From the NCBI GenBank assembly GCA_030447385.1, contig JAUJOY010000004.1:229150-293149 (forward strand): DNA of 64,000 nt, given 5' to 3'. Below are positions 1 through 9,855 of this stretch, piece by piece. This stretch comes from Mycobacteriales bacterium (GTDB lineage: Bacteria; Actinomycetota; Actinomycetes; Mycobacteriales; SCTD01). Below the pieces are notes generated by a model that worked only from the letters and a program-made list of their open reading frames with translations, was not told the origin of the DNA and searched no databases. The position numbers and the translations under genes are program-made. The stretch's first letter is position 1. Every line of letters begins with the position of its first letter.

Positions 1-1067
1 AGGAAGAACGCCGCGAACGGCTCGGGCCGCACCACGAGCTCGTCGTCCGGGCCGTGCTCGCCGGCGTACTGCAGGTAGTGGCCGTACTGGTGCGACCAGA
101 ACCAGTCCTGCTGCGGCGATGGCATCGGCAGGCCGACGACCGCGTGCGCAACCCGCTTTCCCTGGGCCACGGCGGAGCTGTAGTGCTCCGTCCGCCGCGG
201 CTGCGGCGCGCCGGGGGCGGTCACTGCGGCGACGTCACCCGCCGCGTAGATGCCCGGCACGTCGCTGCGCTGCTCGGCGTCCACCGCGACGCCGCCCGCC
301 GCGAGGGTCAGCGGCGCGCGGGTCAGCCAGTCCAGGACCGGTCGTGCCCCCACCCCCACCACGACGACGTCGGCCTCGAGCACCCGGCCGTCGGCCAGGC
401 GTACCCGCTCCGCGTGCCCAGCTCCCTCGATCGCCGCGACGCCGGTACCGCTGATCACGTCGACGCCGTGCTCGGTGTGCCAGCCGCGGACCAGCGCGCT
501 CAGCTGCGGCCCGAGCGCGGTCCACAGCGGGCCGGGCAGCGGGTCGACCGCGCTCACGCAGAGCCCGAGTGTCGACAGGGTGGCCGCGACCTCGCACCCG
601 ACGAGCCCGGTCCCGACGACCACGGCGCGTCCGCCAGGGCGGGCCGCGGCGGCCAGCGCCTCGGCCTCGTCCACCGTGCGCAGCGAGAAGACCCCGCCGA
701 GGTCCAGCCCATCGATCCTCGGCCGCACGTTGGCGCTGCCCGTCGCGACGACCAGTGCGTCGTACGCGAGCGTCTCGCCGTTCGCGAGGTGCACCCTGCG
801 CAGGGCGCTGTCCACGTCGACGGCCCGGACGCCGAGCCGCAGGTCGACGTCGGCATCGGGATAGGCCGTGGCCGGCGCGACCAGCAGCCGGTCGAGCGTC
901 ACCTCGCCGGCGAGGTAGCCCTTGCTCAGCTCCGGGCGCTCGTAGGGCAGGTGCGGCTCGGCGCCGACCAGCGTCACGGGCTCGGAGTAGCCGAGGCGGC
1001 GCAGCTCGAGCGCCGCGTGCGCACCCGCGAGGCTCGCCCCGACGACGACGACGCCGTCGCCGCTCAC
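1..1067 (-). CDS. FAD/NAD(P)-dependent oxidoreductase (ferredoxin reductase-like), 3' end outside window
   Basis: Reverse-strand translation from GTG at 1067: VSGDGVVVVGASLAGAHAALELRRLGYSEPVTLVGAEPHLPYERPELSKGYLAGE (Rossmann GxSxAG and Y-RPxLSKGYL motif). Start overlaps the stop of the Rieske gene. Confidence 0.9.
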   Translation of the reverse strand, partial: MSGDGVVVVGASLAGAHAALELRRLGYSEPVTLVGAEPHLPYERPELSKGYLAGEVTLDRLLVAPATAYPDADVDLRLGVRAVDVDSALRRVHLANGETLAYDALVVATGSANVRPRIDGLDLGGVFSLRTVDEAEALAAAARPGGRAVVVGTGLVGCEVAATLSTLGLCVSAVDPLPGPLWTALGPQLSALVRGWHTEHGVDVISGTGVAAIEGAGHAERVRLADGRVLEADVVVVGVGARPVLDWLTRAPLTLAAGGVAVDAEQRSDVPGIYAAGDVAAVTAPGAPQPRRTEHYSSAVAQGKRVAHAVVGLPMPSPQQDWFWSHQYGHYLQYAGEHGPDDELVVRPEPFAAFF

Positions 1068-1369
1068 CGCTCCAGCTCGAGGGCGCCGTCCACGAGGCGG
1101 GCCTGCCAGATGCCGAGCGGCCTCATCGCCGGGCCGTCGAGGACCGCCCCGGTCTTGAGGTCGAACTTCGCGAAGTGGCACGGGCACACCACCGCACCGC
1201 CCTCGAGCTCGCCGTCGGCGAGGGAGCACGCCGCGTGGGTGCACTCGTCGTCGAAGGCGTAGACCTGGCCGTCGACGACGGTCACCCCCACCTCCGCCCC
1301 GTCCACCTCGACGGTAGTGAGGTCGCCCTCCGCCGGTGCGTCGAAGCCGTCCACGCGATGCGTCGCCAC
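1064..1369 (-). CDS. Rieske (2Fe-2S) domain protein
   Basis: 101 aa ORF with CTHAACSL...CPCHFAKFDLKTG Rieske motifs. Confidence 0.92.
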   Translation of the reverse strand: MATHRVDGFDAPAEGDLTTVEVDGAEVGVTVVDGQVYAFDDECTHAACSLADGELEGGAVVCPCHFAKFDLKTGAVLDGPAMRPLGIWQARLVDGALELER

Positions 1370-1453
1370 GACGCCTCCTGTCTGAAGTTGGGGCTGGATC
1401 GGGGGGTCGATCCGACGGGCGTGCCCGCGGCTCGTGCGCCGGCGCCAGTGGAT

Positions 1454-2329
1454 CTAGCTCGGAGGGCGCCCGCCCAGGCGGCGCACACTACCGGCCTGGG
1501 TGGTCTCGGCCTCGTCGTCACGCAGCGCCGCCTTCAGGCTCGGAGTGCCCTGAAGCACGACGATGTCGGCCGGCATCTCGATGCCCGCCTCGTCCAGCGC
1601 CACCTTGATCTGCGTCAGGACGCGGTCGCGCGCCTGCAGCACGAGCGCCTGCTGCGGGGCGGTCCAGAACAGGACCTGCAGGTCGACGGTGCTCGGACCG
1701 AGCTCGCCGACGAGGACGAGCGGCGCAGGCTCGGCCAGCACCTCGTCGAGGCCGCGCAGGACGTCGAGCACGACCCGGTGCGCGCGGTCGACGTCGCTCT
1801 CGTACGCGATGCCGACCACCGCTTCGGTCCGGATCGCGCCGTAGGCGGTCTGGACGACGAGCTGGTTCTTGTACACGGTCGCGTTGGGGATGAGGACCTT
1901 GCGGCCCTCGTAGGTGCGCAGGACGGTCTCACGGAGGTTGATCTCGACGACGGTGCCGCGCGTGCCCTCGATGTCGACCTCGTCGCCCATCCGGAACGGC
2001 GACCGGAACAGCAGCAGGATGCCCGCGAGCAGGTTCTCGAGGATGTCCCGGAAGGCGAAGCCGACCGCGATGCTGAAGAAGCCGAGGCTCCCGAGCACGT
2101 TCACCGGCTGAACCGTCGGGAAGACGATGGTGGCCGCCGTGAGCACTGCGAGCAGGCCGAAGCCGAGCCGCACCACACGGCTCATGACGTTGGCGAAGCT
2201 GGGACGGTCCAGCCGGCACCACCGTCGTCGTACCCCGGCGCCGAGGACCCGGCCGACGCCGTAGAGCAGCAGCGCGACCGCCACCGCCACGCCGACGCGT
2301 GGCGCGGCGTCGCCGAGCGTGTCGAGCAC
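1454..2329 (-). CDS. MscS-family mechanosensitive ion channel
   Basis: Translation LGSLGFFSIAVGFAFRDILENLLAGILLLFRSPFRMGDEVDIEGTRGTVVEINLRETVLRTYEGRKVLIPNATVYKN is typical of MscS; GTG start at 2329 inferred. Confidence 0.9.
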   Translation of the reverse strand: MLDTLGDAAPRVGVAVAVALLLYGVGRVLGAGVRRRWCRLDRPSFANVMSRVVRLGFGLLAVLTAATIVFPTVQPVNVLGSLGFFSIAVGFAFRDILENLLAGILLLFRSPFRMGDEVDIEGTRGTVVEINLRETVLRTYEGRKVLIPNATVYKNQLVVQTAYGAIRTEAVVGIAYESDVDRAHRVVLDVLRGLDEVLAEPAPLVLVGELGPSTVDLQVLFWTAPQQALVLQARDRVLTQIKVALDEAGIEMPADIVVLQGTPSLKAALRDDEAETTQAGSVRRLGGRPPS

Positions 2330-2459
2330 GATGGATCCTTCCCGGCCGGCGTCGACCGGAGCCCTTCCCCCGGCCCCGGCGTGTGCCCGTGACGATTCTG
2401 TGACAGCCGGGTGCCGTCGCCGGCCGGGGGTACCGGTCGAAGGAGCGAAGGGGGAAGGG

Positions 2460-2990
2460 ATGCTGCCCGAGCAGCTCGGCGCCGGCTGGGAGCGACTGGC
2501 CGTGGTGCTGGTCTCCGCGCCCCTCGTGTACGCCTCGGTGATCGCCCTCTCCCGGCTCGCGGGAGCGCGCTCGCTGGCGAAGATGTCCACCTTCGACTTC
2601 GCGGCGACCGTGGCGGTCGGCTCGACTGTGGCGAGCACGGCGACCGGCAACGTCCCGCTCAGCGTCGGGGTCTTGGCGCTGGCCTTCCTGTTCGGGCTCC
2701 AGTACGCGATCGCCTCGTTGCGGCGCCGGGGCCTGCTCTACGGCCTGGTCGACAACCGGCCGGTGCCGCTGATGGCCGGCCCGCAGATCCTGGAGGCCAA
2801 CCTGCAGCACGCGCGCGTCAGCCGGGAGGAGCGGTGGGGCCAGCTGCGGCTCGCCGGGGTGCGCCACCGGCAGCAGGTGCACGCCGTTGTGCTCGAGACG
2901 AGCGGCGACGTCAGCGTCATCCGCACCGGAGAGCCGCTCGATGATCAGCTGCTGGACGGGGTCCGGGGCGCGGAGGCACTGCGCCGGTGA
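2460..2990 (+). CDS. DUF421 (YetF-like) membrane protein
   Basis: MLPEQLGAGWERLAVVLVSAPLVYASVIALSRLAGARSLAKMSTFDFAATVAVGSTVAST; typical DUF421 N-terminus (RxxGxRxLAKMSxFDFxxTVAxGS). Confidence 0.88.
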   Translation: MLPEQLGAGWERLAVVLVSAPLVYASVIALSRLAGARSLAKMSTFDFAATVAVGSTVASTATGNVPLSVGVLALAFLFGLQYAIASLRRRGLLYGLVDNRPVPLMAGPQILEANLQHARVSREERWGQLRLAGVRHRQQVHAVVLETSGDVSVIRTGEPLDDQLLDGVRGAEALRR

Positions 2991-4207
2991 GGGGTCGCTG
3001 GGAACGGTGGCGCGAGAGCGTGCGGTCCGGCTTCTGGGCGGTGCCGGGCGGCTGCGTGACGGCAGCGGTGCTGCTGGCGCTCCTGCTCGTGGAGGTCGAC
3101 CACCGGCTGCAGTCCTCGTTCGCGCTCACCTTCGGCGCGGGCCCCGACGGTGCCCGCGAGGTCCTCAGCGCGATCACGACCGCGATGATCACCTTCACCG
3201 GGCTGGTCTTCTCGATCACGGTCCTGGCGCTGCAGCTGACCAGCAGCCAGTTCTCTCCGCGGGTGCTGCGCACGTTCCTGCGCGACCGGCTGACGCAGTA
3301 CGCACTGGGAGTGTTCACGGCCACGTTCGTCTACGCGGTGATGGTGCTGCGAACCGTCCGCAGCGGCGAGGACCGGTTCGTGCCGGCGGTCGCCACAACT
3401 CTCGCTCTGGCTCTGCTGCTGCTCAGCGTGGCTCTGTTCGTCACCTACATCCACCACATCGCCACCTCGCTCCAGGTCTCCTCCGTCATCGCGGCGATCG
3501 GCACCGAGACGCGCGCCACCATCGACCGGCGCTTCCCCCCGGGGCGGGACCAGCCGATCGGAGCCCGAGCGCTGCCGCCGGACGCGGTGCCGGCCCTCGT
3601 CGTGCCGGCACGGCGCAGCGGGGTGGTCACCGCGGTCGACGAGCAGGCGCTCGTCCGCGCGGCGCGGGACGCCGACGTCGTCCTGCGCATGCAGGTCCGC
3701 CTCGGTCGCTACGTCCCCGAGGGTGCCCCGCTGCTGGAGGTCTCGGGCGAGGCCTCGCGCCTCGACGTGCCTGCCGTCCTCGCCGCGGTCAACCAGGAGC
3801 GGAACCGCACCCTCCAGGCCGACGTGGCGTTCGGGTTCCGCCAGCTCGTCGACATCGCCCAGCGCGCCCTGTCCCCGGGCATCAACGACCCGACGACCGC
3901 CGTGCAGGTCGTCGACGAGGAGCACGACCTGCTGAGGCGCCTCGCGACCCGGCCCTTGCGCACCGGCGTCCACACCGACGAGCACGGGCAGGTCCGGCTG
4001 GTCCTGCCGGCCGATGCGCTCGAGGACTACCTGGCCCTGGCCCTCGAGGAGATCGAACGGGACGGCGCAGACATGCCGCGGGTGCGCGTGCGGGTGGAGG
4101 AGCTGCTCGACGACGTCGAGGCGGCCGCCCTGCCCGGGCACCGGACAGCGTTGATCCGGTGGCGCGGCGAGCGGGAGCGCAGGACGCGGGCGGCGCGGAC
4201 CGGCTGA
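2987..4207 (+). CDS. DUF2254 membrane protein
   Basis: AITTAMITFTGLVFSITVLALQLTSSQFSPRVLRTFLRDRLTQYALGVFTATFVYA is characteristic of DUF2254; 4-nt overlap with upstream gene. Confidence 0.9.
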   Translation: MRGRWERWRESVRSGFWAVPGGCVTAAVLLALLLVEVDHRLQSSFALTFGAGPDGAREVLSAITTAMITFTGLVFSITVLALQLTSSQFSPRVLRTFLRDRLTQYALGVFTATFVYAVMVLRTVRSGEDRFVPAVATTLALALLLLSVALFVTYIHHIATSLQVSSVIAAIGTETRATIDRRFPPGRDQPIGARALPPDAVPALVVPARRSGVVTAVDEQALVRAARDADVVLRMQVRLGRYVPEGAPLLEVSGEASRLDVPAVLAAVNQERNRTLQADVAFGFRQLVDIAQRALSPGINDPTTAVQVVDEEHDLLRRLATRPLRTGVHTDEHGQVRLVLPADALEDYLALALEEIERDGADMPRVRVRVEELLDDVEAAALPGHRTALIRWRGERERRTRAARTG

Positions 4208-4218
4208 CGTGGGGCCGG

Positions 4219-4479
4219 TCAGGCGCGGTTGCGGCTGCGGCCGCTGACTCCCTCCGCTACACCGATGAGCAGGACGGCGGCGACGACCGCGACGATGAAC
4301 CCGAGGACGTTGAGCTCGAAGATCCCTCCGGTGCCGAGGAGGTTCGCGACGAGCCCGCCGATCACGGACCCCGCGAGGCCGAGCAGGAGGGTCGCGACGA
4401 CGCTGAGGTTCTGCTTGCCGGGCTTGATGAGGCGGGCGAGCACGCCGATGACGAGTCCGGCGACGATGAAGCCGATCAT
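4219..4479 (-). CDS. GlsB/YeaQ/YmgE family stress-response membrane protein
   Basis: MIGFIVAGLVIGVLARLIKPGKQNLSVVATLLLGLAGSVIGGLVANLL. Confidence 0.9.
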   Translation of the reverse strand: MIGFIVAGLVIGVLARLIKPGKQNLSVVATLLLGLAGSVIGGLVANLLGTGGIFELNVLGFIVAVVAAVLLIGVAEGVSGRSRNRA

Positions 4480-4540
4480 GGTGGGTCCCTTCGGTGGTGT
4501 CGTGAGACGGGGGCGGCCGGCCGGGCGGGCGCCGGATGGG

Positions 4541-4696
4541 TCAGGCGGTCGAACGGGACCTGACGTGCGAGACGACCTTGACGGCGAGCACGATCAGGCC
4601 GAGAACGAGCACGACGTGGATCAGCGCGCCGACGACGTTCAGGACGAGCCCGAGCAGCCAGATGGCGAGCAGGACTCCTATGATCGTCCAGAGCAT
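4541..4696 (-). CDS. Small lmo0937-like membrane protein (51 aa)
   Basis: Reverse translation from ATG at 4696: MLWTIIGVLLAIWLLGLVLNVVGALIHVVLVLGLIVLAVKVVSHVRSRSTA*. Not in the supplied ORF track, probably below its length cutoff. Confidence 0.82.
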   Translation of the reverse strand: MLWTIIGVLLAIWLLGLVLNVVGALIHVVLVLGLIVLAVKVVSHVRSRSTA

Positions 4697-5133
4697 GCGG
4701 TGCTTCCTTCCGTTGGTCGTTGCGGGCGGGGTCTACCCGGTCTGGGACGGTTGCCCGTCGAGCCACGACGCGGGCGCCGAGGTCGCCACGGCTGGTGGCC
4801 TCAGGACGTAGCCCTGCGCGCGGGCTGCGCCGCCCGGGCGGACCCGGGCGCCGGTCGGTCGCCGGCATGCACCGAGGCTGCCCACTGGATGGCCTTGCAC
4901 GCTCCTGTCGCGCGATCTACGGAGGGTTGTCAACAGACCGTCACGGCAGCGGGCGGGCAGCCTCCCTCCGCACAGCGCCACCCGACGGGGACCGCCGCTT
5001 CGACCCGGGCTGACTAGGACAACCGGCTCCAACGGGTCATCGCCAGAAGCCGCCCCTGACGGCACGCTGCGACAGGGACACGCGGTGTCACCCGATCGGG
5101 GGTTCAGATGGACAGGTCCAGAGCGGCCGGCAG

Positions 5134-7917
5134 ATGCCGGGCCCCCATGGCGGCGGCGCTGTCCCCCCGGCTGCTGTGGCAGTGACCCCTTCGCGCAGGG
5201 GACGGCTGGTGCGGGCCGTCTGCGCGGGGACCGCGGTCGCCGGTGTCGCCTTGCTGGTCCTCACCGGGGTCCTCGCAGGCTGGGGCGGCGGCTCCTGGGG
5301 CCTGCTTCTCGCACTCGGTGCGGCGCTGGCCGCCATCGAGCTGTTCCCGGTCCAGCTGACCCACCGCGGCGAGTCCGAGGCCCTTCACCTGGAGGAGGCG
5401 TTCTTCGTCCCGTTGGCCTTCCTGCTCGGCCCCCTGCCGACGATGGTCGTCATCGGCATGGCCGCCGCGCTGGCCAGCGCCGCCTCCAAGCGCCGGTCGG
5501 TGCACAAGGCGCTGTTCAACGTCGGGATGATCCTGTTCTCGACCGCCGCAGGCCTGGCGACCGCGAGCGCCCTCGGGCTGACCCGGGAGGCGCTGGACGC
5601 ACGGGACGTCCTTGCGGTGCTGGTCGGCGGGTTGGTGTTCTGCGCCATCACAGCGACCGCCGTGGCGGGGGTCATCTCCCTGGCCGAGGGCAGCCGGTTC
5701 CGCCCGGTCCTGCTGGACGGGGCTGTGGTGCGGGCGGCCACCTGGGTCGGCTCCCTCTCGCTCGGCGTGCTTGTCCTGCTGGCCGCCGAGCAGCGGCCGG
5801 TGGCTGTTCTCGCGGCGGCGGTGCCCGTGGTGGTCCTGCAGTTCGCCTTCTCGGGGGCCATGCGGCAGTGGCAGGAACGCCGGCGTACCGAGGCGCTGTA
5901 CGAGGCTGCCGGTCGCATCCACGCCAGGGTGGGCGTGCAGGGGGTACGGACGGAGCTGGCGGATGCGGCCGCCGTGCTGCTGGTGGCCGGAGCGGCGCAG
6001 GTCGTGGACGCGGGTACGCCGCCCCACGAGGGAGCGCTTCGTGCCGAGGTGGACGCGACCCTCGCCGTGGAGGTCTGGGACCGGGGAAGCGGCGGCGCGT
6101 GGACAGGGGGCGACGCGACCTGCCTGCAGGCGCTGGCGGTCATCGCCGGTGGGTTGCTTGCCAACGCCCGGCTCTACGAGCAGCTGCACACCGTCACGAG
6201 CAGCCTCGGTGAGGGCGTCCTCGCCTGCAACCCGTCCGGCGTCGTGACCTTCGCCAACCCCGCGGCCGACAGCATGCTGGGGTGGGCACCCGGGACGCTC
6301 GTGGGCCAGCAGCTGGCCGCGACCGTCGACCCGGACAGGCGGCAGGCCGTATCCGTCCGCGGCGGCGAGTGGGTGCACCTGGCCCGGCTGCGTTGCGGCG
6401 CCACGGTCCGCCTCGACGAGTACACGGTGAAGCGGCGCGACGGCAGCTCACTCGACGTCGCGCTGACGGCCTCCCCGGTGCAGCAGGAGGGGGACATGGT
6501 GGGCGCGGTCGTCGCGCTGCGCGACGTGACCGAGCGCAAGGCGCTGGAGCGCCAGCTGGTGCACCAGGCCTTCCACGACCAGCTGACCGGGCTGCCGAGC
6601 CGCGGGCTGTTCCTCGACCGCCTGGAGCACGCGCGCAGCCGGGCCGCTGAGGACGGCTCGACGCAGGCTGTCCTGTTCCTCGACGTCGACCGGTTCAAGC
6701 TGATCAACGACAGCCTCGGCCACCGCGTGGGCGACGACGTCCTGTGCACGGTGGCCTCCCGGCTCGTCGGTGCCGTCCGGGCGGGGGACACGGTGGCCCG
6801 CTTCGGCGGCGACGAGTTCACCGTGCTGCTCGAGGAGCTGGCCGGCCCGGCGGAGGCGACCGCGACTGCCGAGCGGATTCTGCAGTCGCTGCGGCGGCCG
6901 CTGGTCGCTGGGGACCGCGAGATCGTCCTGTCGGTCAGCATCGGTGTCGCGGTGGCTGCCTCCGGGGACGCGCCGACGGACCTGCTGGCGGCGGCCGACA
7001 TCGCCATGTACGACGCGAAGCGGGCCGGAAAGAACAGGTTCTGCACCGCGGCGGCGAACGCCGACGAGCTGGCCCTGGCACGGCTGGACCTGGAGACGCA
7101 GCTGCGCCGGGCCATCACGGCCGGCGAGCTGGAGCTGCACTACCAGCCGGTGCTGCAGGCGCACAGTGGCCGGCTGTACGGCTTCGAGGCCCTGGTCCGC
7201 TGGCGGCACCCAGAGCTCGGACTGCTCGGTCCGGCGCAGTTCATGGAGCTCGCCGAGGATACCGGGCTCGTGCTCCCCCTGGGCGAGTGGGTCCTCGAGC
7301 GGGCCTGCCGGACGGCCCGGGAGTGGCGGGACGCGCATCCGGGCGAGAACACGGTCATGGCGGTCAACCTGTCCGCGCGGCAGTTCCAGGATCCTGACCT
7401 CGGCGACCGGGTGGCCTCGATGCTCGACGCCGTCGGGCTGGAGCCGACCGCGCTGGTGCTGGAGATCACCGAAACGGTGGTCATGGGGGACACGGAGCGG
7501 ACGCTGGCCACCCTGAGCGCGCTCAAGCGGCTCGGCGTGCGGCTCGCCATCGACGACTTCGGGACCGGCTACTCCTCGCTGAGCTACCTCAAGCGCTTCC
7601 CGGTCGACGTGGTGAAGATCGACAAGTCGTTCGTCGACGGGCTGGGCGACAACCCGGTGGACCGCGAGATCGTCGCCGCGGTGATCCGGCTGGCCGCCGC
7701 GGTGGGCATGCAGACGGTGGCCGAGGGCGTAGAGACGCCGGAGCAGCTCGAGGAGCTCCAGCAGCTGGGCTGCTCCCTGGTGCAGGGCTACCTGCTCGCC
7801 CGCCCGCAGCCGCTGGTCGACCTGGAGCGCGCACTCGGTCCCACCCTGGTCCTGCCCGCCCCCCGGGGATCGGGCACGGCCTGGCTGGATGCGCGCCCGT
7901 CTGCCCTACGGCTGTGA
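5134..7917 (+). CDS. Membrane-anchored PAS-GGDEF-EAL c-di-GMP enzyme
   Basis: N-terminal hydrophobic segments, PAS-like region, RAGD-TVARF-GGDEF (I-site plus A-site), EAL domain (FEALVRWRHP, DDFGTGYSSLSYLKRFPVDVVKIDKSF). A later GTG start near 5180 is possible. Confidence 0.93.
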   Translation: MPGPHGGGAVPPAAVAVTPSRRGRLVRAVCAGTAVAGVALLVLTGVLAGWGGGSWGLLLALGAALAAIELFPVQLTHRGESEALHLEEAFFVPLAFLLGPLPTMVVIGMAAALASAASKRRSVHKALFNVGMILFSTAAGLATASALGLTREALDARDVLAVLVGGLVFCAITATAVAGVISLAEGSRFRPVLLDGAVVRAATWVGSLSLGVLVLLAAEQRPVAVLAAAVPVVVLQFAFSGAMRQWQERRRTEALYEAAGRIHARVGVQGVRTELADAAAVLLVAGAAQVVDAGTPPHEGALRAEVDATLAVEVWDRGSGGAWTGGDATCLQALAVIAGGLLANARLYEQLHTVTSSLGEGVLACNPSGVVTFANPAADSMLGWAPGTLVGQQLAATVDPDRRQAVSVRGGEWVHLARLRCGATVRLDEYTVKRRDGSSLDVALTASPVQQEGDMVGAVVALRDVTERKALERQLVHQAFHDQLTGLPSRGLFLDRLEHARSRAAEDGSTQAVLFLDVDRFKLINDSLGHRVGDDVLCTVASRLVGAVRAGDTVARFGGDEFTVLLEELAGPAEATATAERILQSLRRPLVAGDREIVLSVSIGVAVAASGDAPTDLLAAADIAMYDAKRAGKNRFCTAAANADELALARLDLETQLRRAITAGELELHYQPVLQAHSGRLYGFEALVRWRHPELGLLGPAQFMELAEDTGLVLPLGEWVLERACRTAREWRDAHPGENTVMAVNLSARQFQDPDLGDRVASMLDAVGLEPTALVLEITETVVMGDTERTLATLSALKRLGVRLAIDDFGTGYSSLSYLKRFPVDVVKIDKSFVDGLGDNPVDREIVAAVIRLAAAVGMQTVAEGVETPEQLEELQQLGCSLVQGYLLARPQPLVDLERALGPTLVLPAPRGSGTAWLDARPSALRL

Positions 7918-7935
7918 GCGTGAGCGGGCTCACGC
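7918..7935. terminator. Short inverted repeat directly after the GGDEF-EAL stop codon
   Basis: GCGTGAGC-GG-GCTCACGC perfect inverted repeat; no U-tract. Confidence 0.4.
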
Positions 7936-8026
7936 GGCTGCGCCCGGCTTCGTCCACGACGGCGGTGGGACACTGGCGGGGACACCCGCGGTGGCGGCGC
8001 GGCCACCCGTACGTCGAGGAGATCCC

Positions 8027-9226
8027 ATGCCACGACTCGCCAGCACCGACGGGCTCTCGGAGATCCAGCAGGAGATCCTCGGCACCGTGAGGGCGTTCGT
8101 CGAGAAGGAGATCCTGCCCTACGCCACGGAGCTCGAGCACAAGGACGAGTTCCCCGACGCGATCGTCGACGGCATGAAGGAGATGGGCCTGTTCGGGCTC
8201 ATGATCCCCGAGGAGCACGGCGGCCTCGGGGAGTCGCTGCTGACCTACGCCCTGGTCGTGGAGCAGATCGCCCGCGGCTGGATGAGCGTCTCCGGCGTCA
8301 TCAACACCCACTTCATCGTGGCCTATCTGCTGATGCACCACGGGACCCCGGAGCAGAAGGCGCGGCTGCTCCCGCTTATGGCGAGCGGTGAGCTGCGCGG
8401 CGGCTTCTCGATGTCCGAGCCCGGCTGCGGCTCGGACGTGGCGGCGATCTCGAGCAAGGGGGTGCGCGACGGCGACACCTACGTGCTCGACGGGCAGAAG
8501 ATGTGGCTGACCAACGGGGCCCGCGCGGGACTGATCGCGACCTTGGTCAAGACCGATGAGGGCGCGGACTCGGTCTACAAGAACATGACGACGTTCCTGG
8601 TCGAGAAGGAGCCGGGCTTCGGGCAGACCGCGCAGGGCGTCACCATCCCGGGGAAGATCGACAAGATGGGCTACAAGGGGGTCGAGACGACCGAGATGGT
8701 CCTTGACGGCGCCCGGGTCCCGGCCAGCGCGATCCTCGGCGGCGAGGCAGGCAGGGGGCGCGGCTTCTACCAGATGATGGACGGCGTCGAGGTGGGCCGG
8801 GTCAACGTCGCGGCCCGCGCCTGCGGCATCTCCATCCGTGCCTTCGAGCTCGCGATCGCGTACGCGCAGCAGCGCTCCACCTTCGGCAAGCCGATCGCGC
8901 AGCACCAGGCGATCTCGTTCAAGCTGGCCGAGATGGCGACCAAGGTGGAGGCCGCCCACCTGCTCATGGTCAACGCCGCGCGGCTCAAGGACGCCGGCAA
9001 GCGCAACGACGTCGAGGCCGGGATGGCCAAGCTGCTCGCCAGCGAGTACTGCGTCGAGGTGACCCAGGAGTCGTTCCGCATCCATGGCGGCTACGGCTAC
9101 TCCAAGGAGTACGAGATCGAGCGCCTCATGCGCGAGGCGCCCTTCCTGCTCATCGGCGAGGGGACCAGCGAGATCCAGAAGACGATCATCAGCCGGGGCC
9201 TGCTTCAGGACTACCCCCTGCGCTGA
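8027..9226 (+). CDS. Acyl-CoA dehydrogenase
   Basis: GGFSMSEPGCGSDVAAISSKGVRDGDTYVLDGQKMWLTNG and C-terminal RIHGGYGYSKEYEIERLMREAPFLLIGEGTSEIQKTII. Confidence 0.95.
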   Translation: MPRLASTDGLSEIQQEILGTVRAFVEKEILPYATELEHKDEFPDAIVDGMKEMGLFGLMIPEEHGGLGESLLTYALVVEQIARGWMSVSGVINTHFIVAYLLMHHGTPEQKARLLPLMASGELRGGFSMSEPGCGSDVAAISSKGVRDGDTYVLDGQKMWLTNGARAGLIATLVKTDEGADSVYKNMTTFLVEKEPGFGQTAQGVTIPGKIDKMGYKGVETTEMVLDGARVPASAILGGEAGRGRGFYQMMDGVEVGRVNVAARACGISIRAFELAIAYAQQRSTFGKPIAQHQAISFKLAEMATKVEAAHLLMVNAARLKDAGKRNDVEAGMAKLLASEYCVEVTQESFRIHGGYGYSKEYEIERLMREAPFLLIGEGTSEIQKTIISRGLLQDYPLR

Positions 9227-9261
9227 CCCGCCTGGCAAGGTGGCAGGAAGGTCGCGTCGCG

Positions 9262-9855
9262 ATGCCCCTCGACCCGGACAGCGTGCTCCTGCAGGTGGAG
9301 GCCCACCTGCTGGCCGCACTCGGCTCGGACAGCGGCCGGGCGGGCGTGTCCTTCCTCGGGGCCGAGCGCATCGACGTGCTGCGCTTCGGGCCCGATCCCG
9401 AGGGGCTGGTCCGCTACGCGACGCTCGGCATGTCACGGGCGCCGATGGGGGACCCGGGCGCGCAGCTCGTCCTCGGCGAGGGTCCCCGCGCCGAGCTGCT
9501 GCTGTCGGTCCGCGACCTGCACGACAGCGTGCTGCGCCGCCTGGCCATCCTCGCCGCCAGCCCCGCAGTCGAGGGGGTCGTGCTGGCACCGGGAGCGGGC
9601 CTGGACCTGGGCGAGCCGCTGTGGGACGCGAGCCCGTTCCGCGCGGTGCTGGTCGCGGAGCCGGGGGGGCTGGTACCCGACCTCGAGCTCGACGGCTCCC
9701 AGCGGGTGCGCTTCCTCCCGCTGCTGCCGATGACCGACAACGAGGCGGCCTGGAAGCGGGTGCACGGCGCGGACGCCCTGCAGCGGCGCTGGCTCGAGCA
9801 GGGCTGCGACCTGCGGGACCCGCGCCGCCCCGAGGTCGAGCTGCGGGTGTCGTGA
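9262..9855 (+). CDS. Suppressor of fused (SUFU) domain protein
   Basis: PLLPMTDNEAAWKRVHGADALQRRWLEQGCDLRDPRRPEV; typical of bacterial SUFU-family proteins. Confidence 0.75.
   Translation: MPLDPDSVLLQVEAHLLAALGSDSGRAGVSFLGAERIDVLRFGPDPEGLVRYATLGMSRAPMGDPGAQLVLGEGPRAELLLSVRDLHDSVLRRLAILAASPAVEGVVLAPGAGLDLGEPLWDASPFRAVLVAEPGGLVPDLELDGSQRVRFLPLLPMTDNEAAWKRVHGADALQRRWLEQGCDLRDPRRPEVELRVS

Noticed and set aside
54-1262. 402-aa plus-strand ORF and many other long ORFs rich in Arg/Pro/Ala/Gly opposite real genes
   Set aside because: Antisense/out-of-frame ORFs expected in ~73% GC DNA; composition is non-protein-like and the opposite strand carries clear domain matches.
4733-5065. 110-aa minus-strand ORF between the lmo0937-like gene and the GGDEF-EAL gene
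   Set aside because: No recognisable domain, Arg/Gly-rich composition; more likely intergenic promoter DNA.
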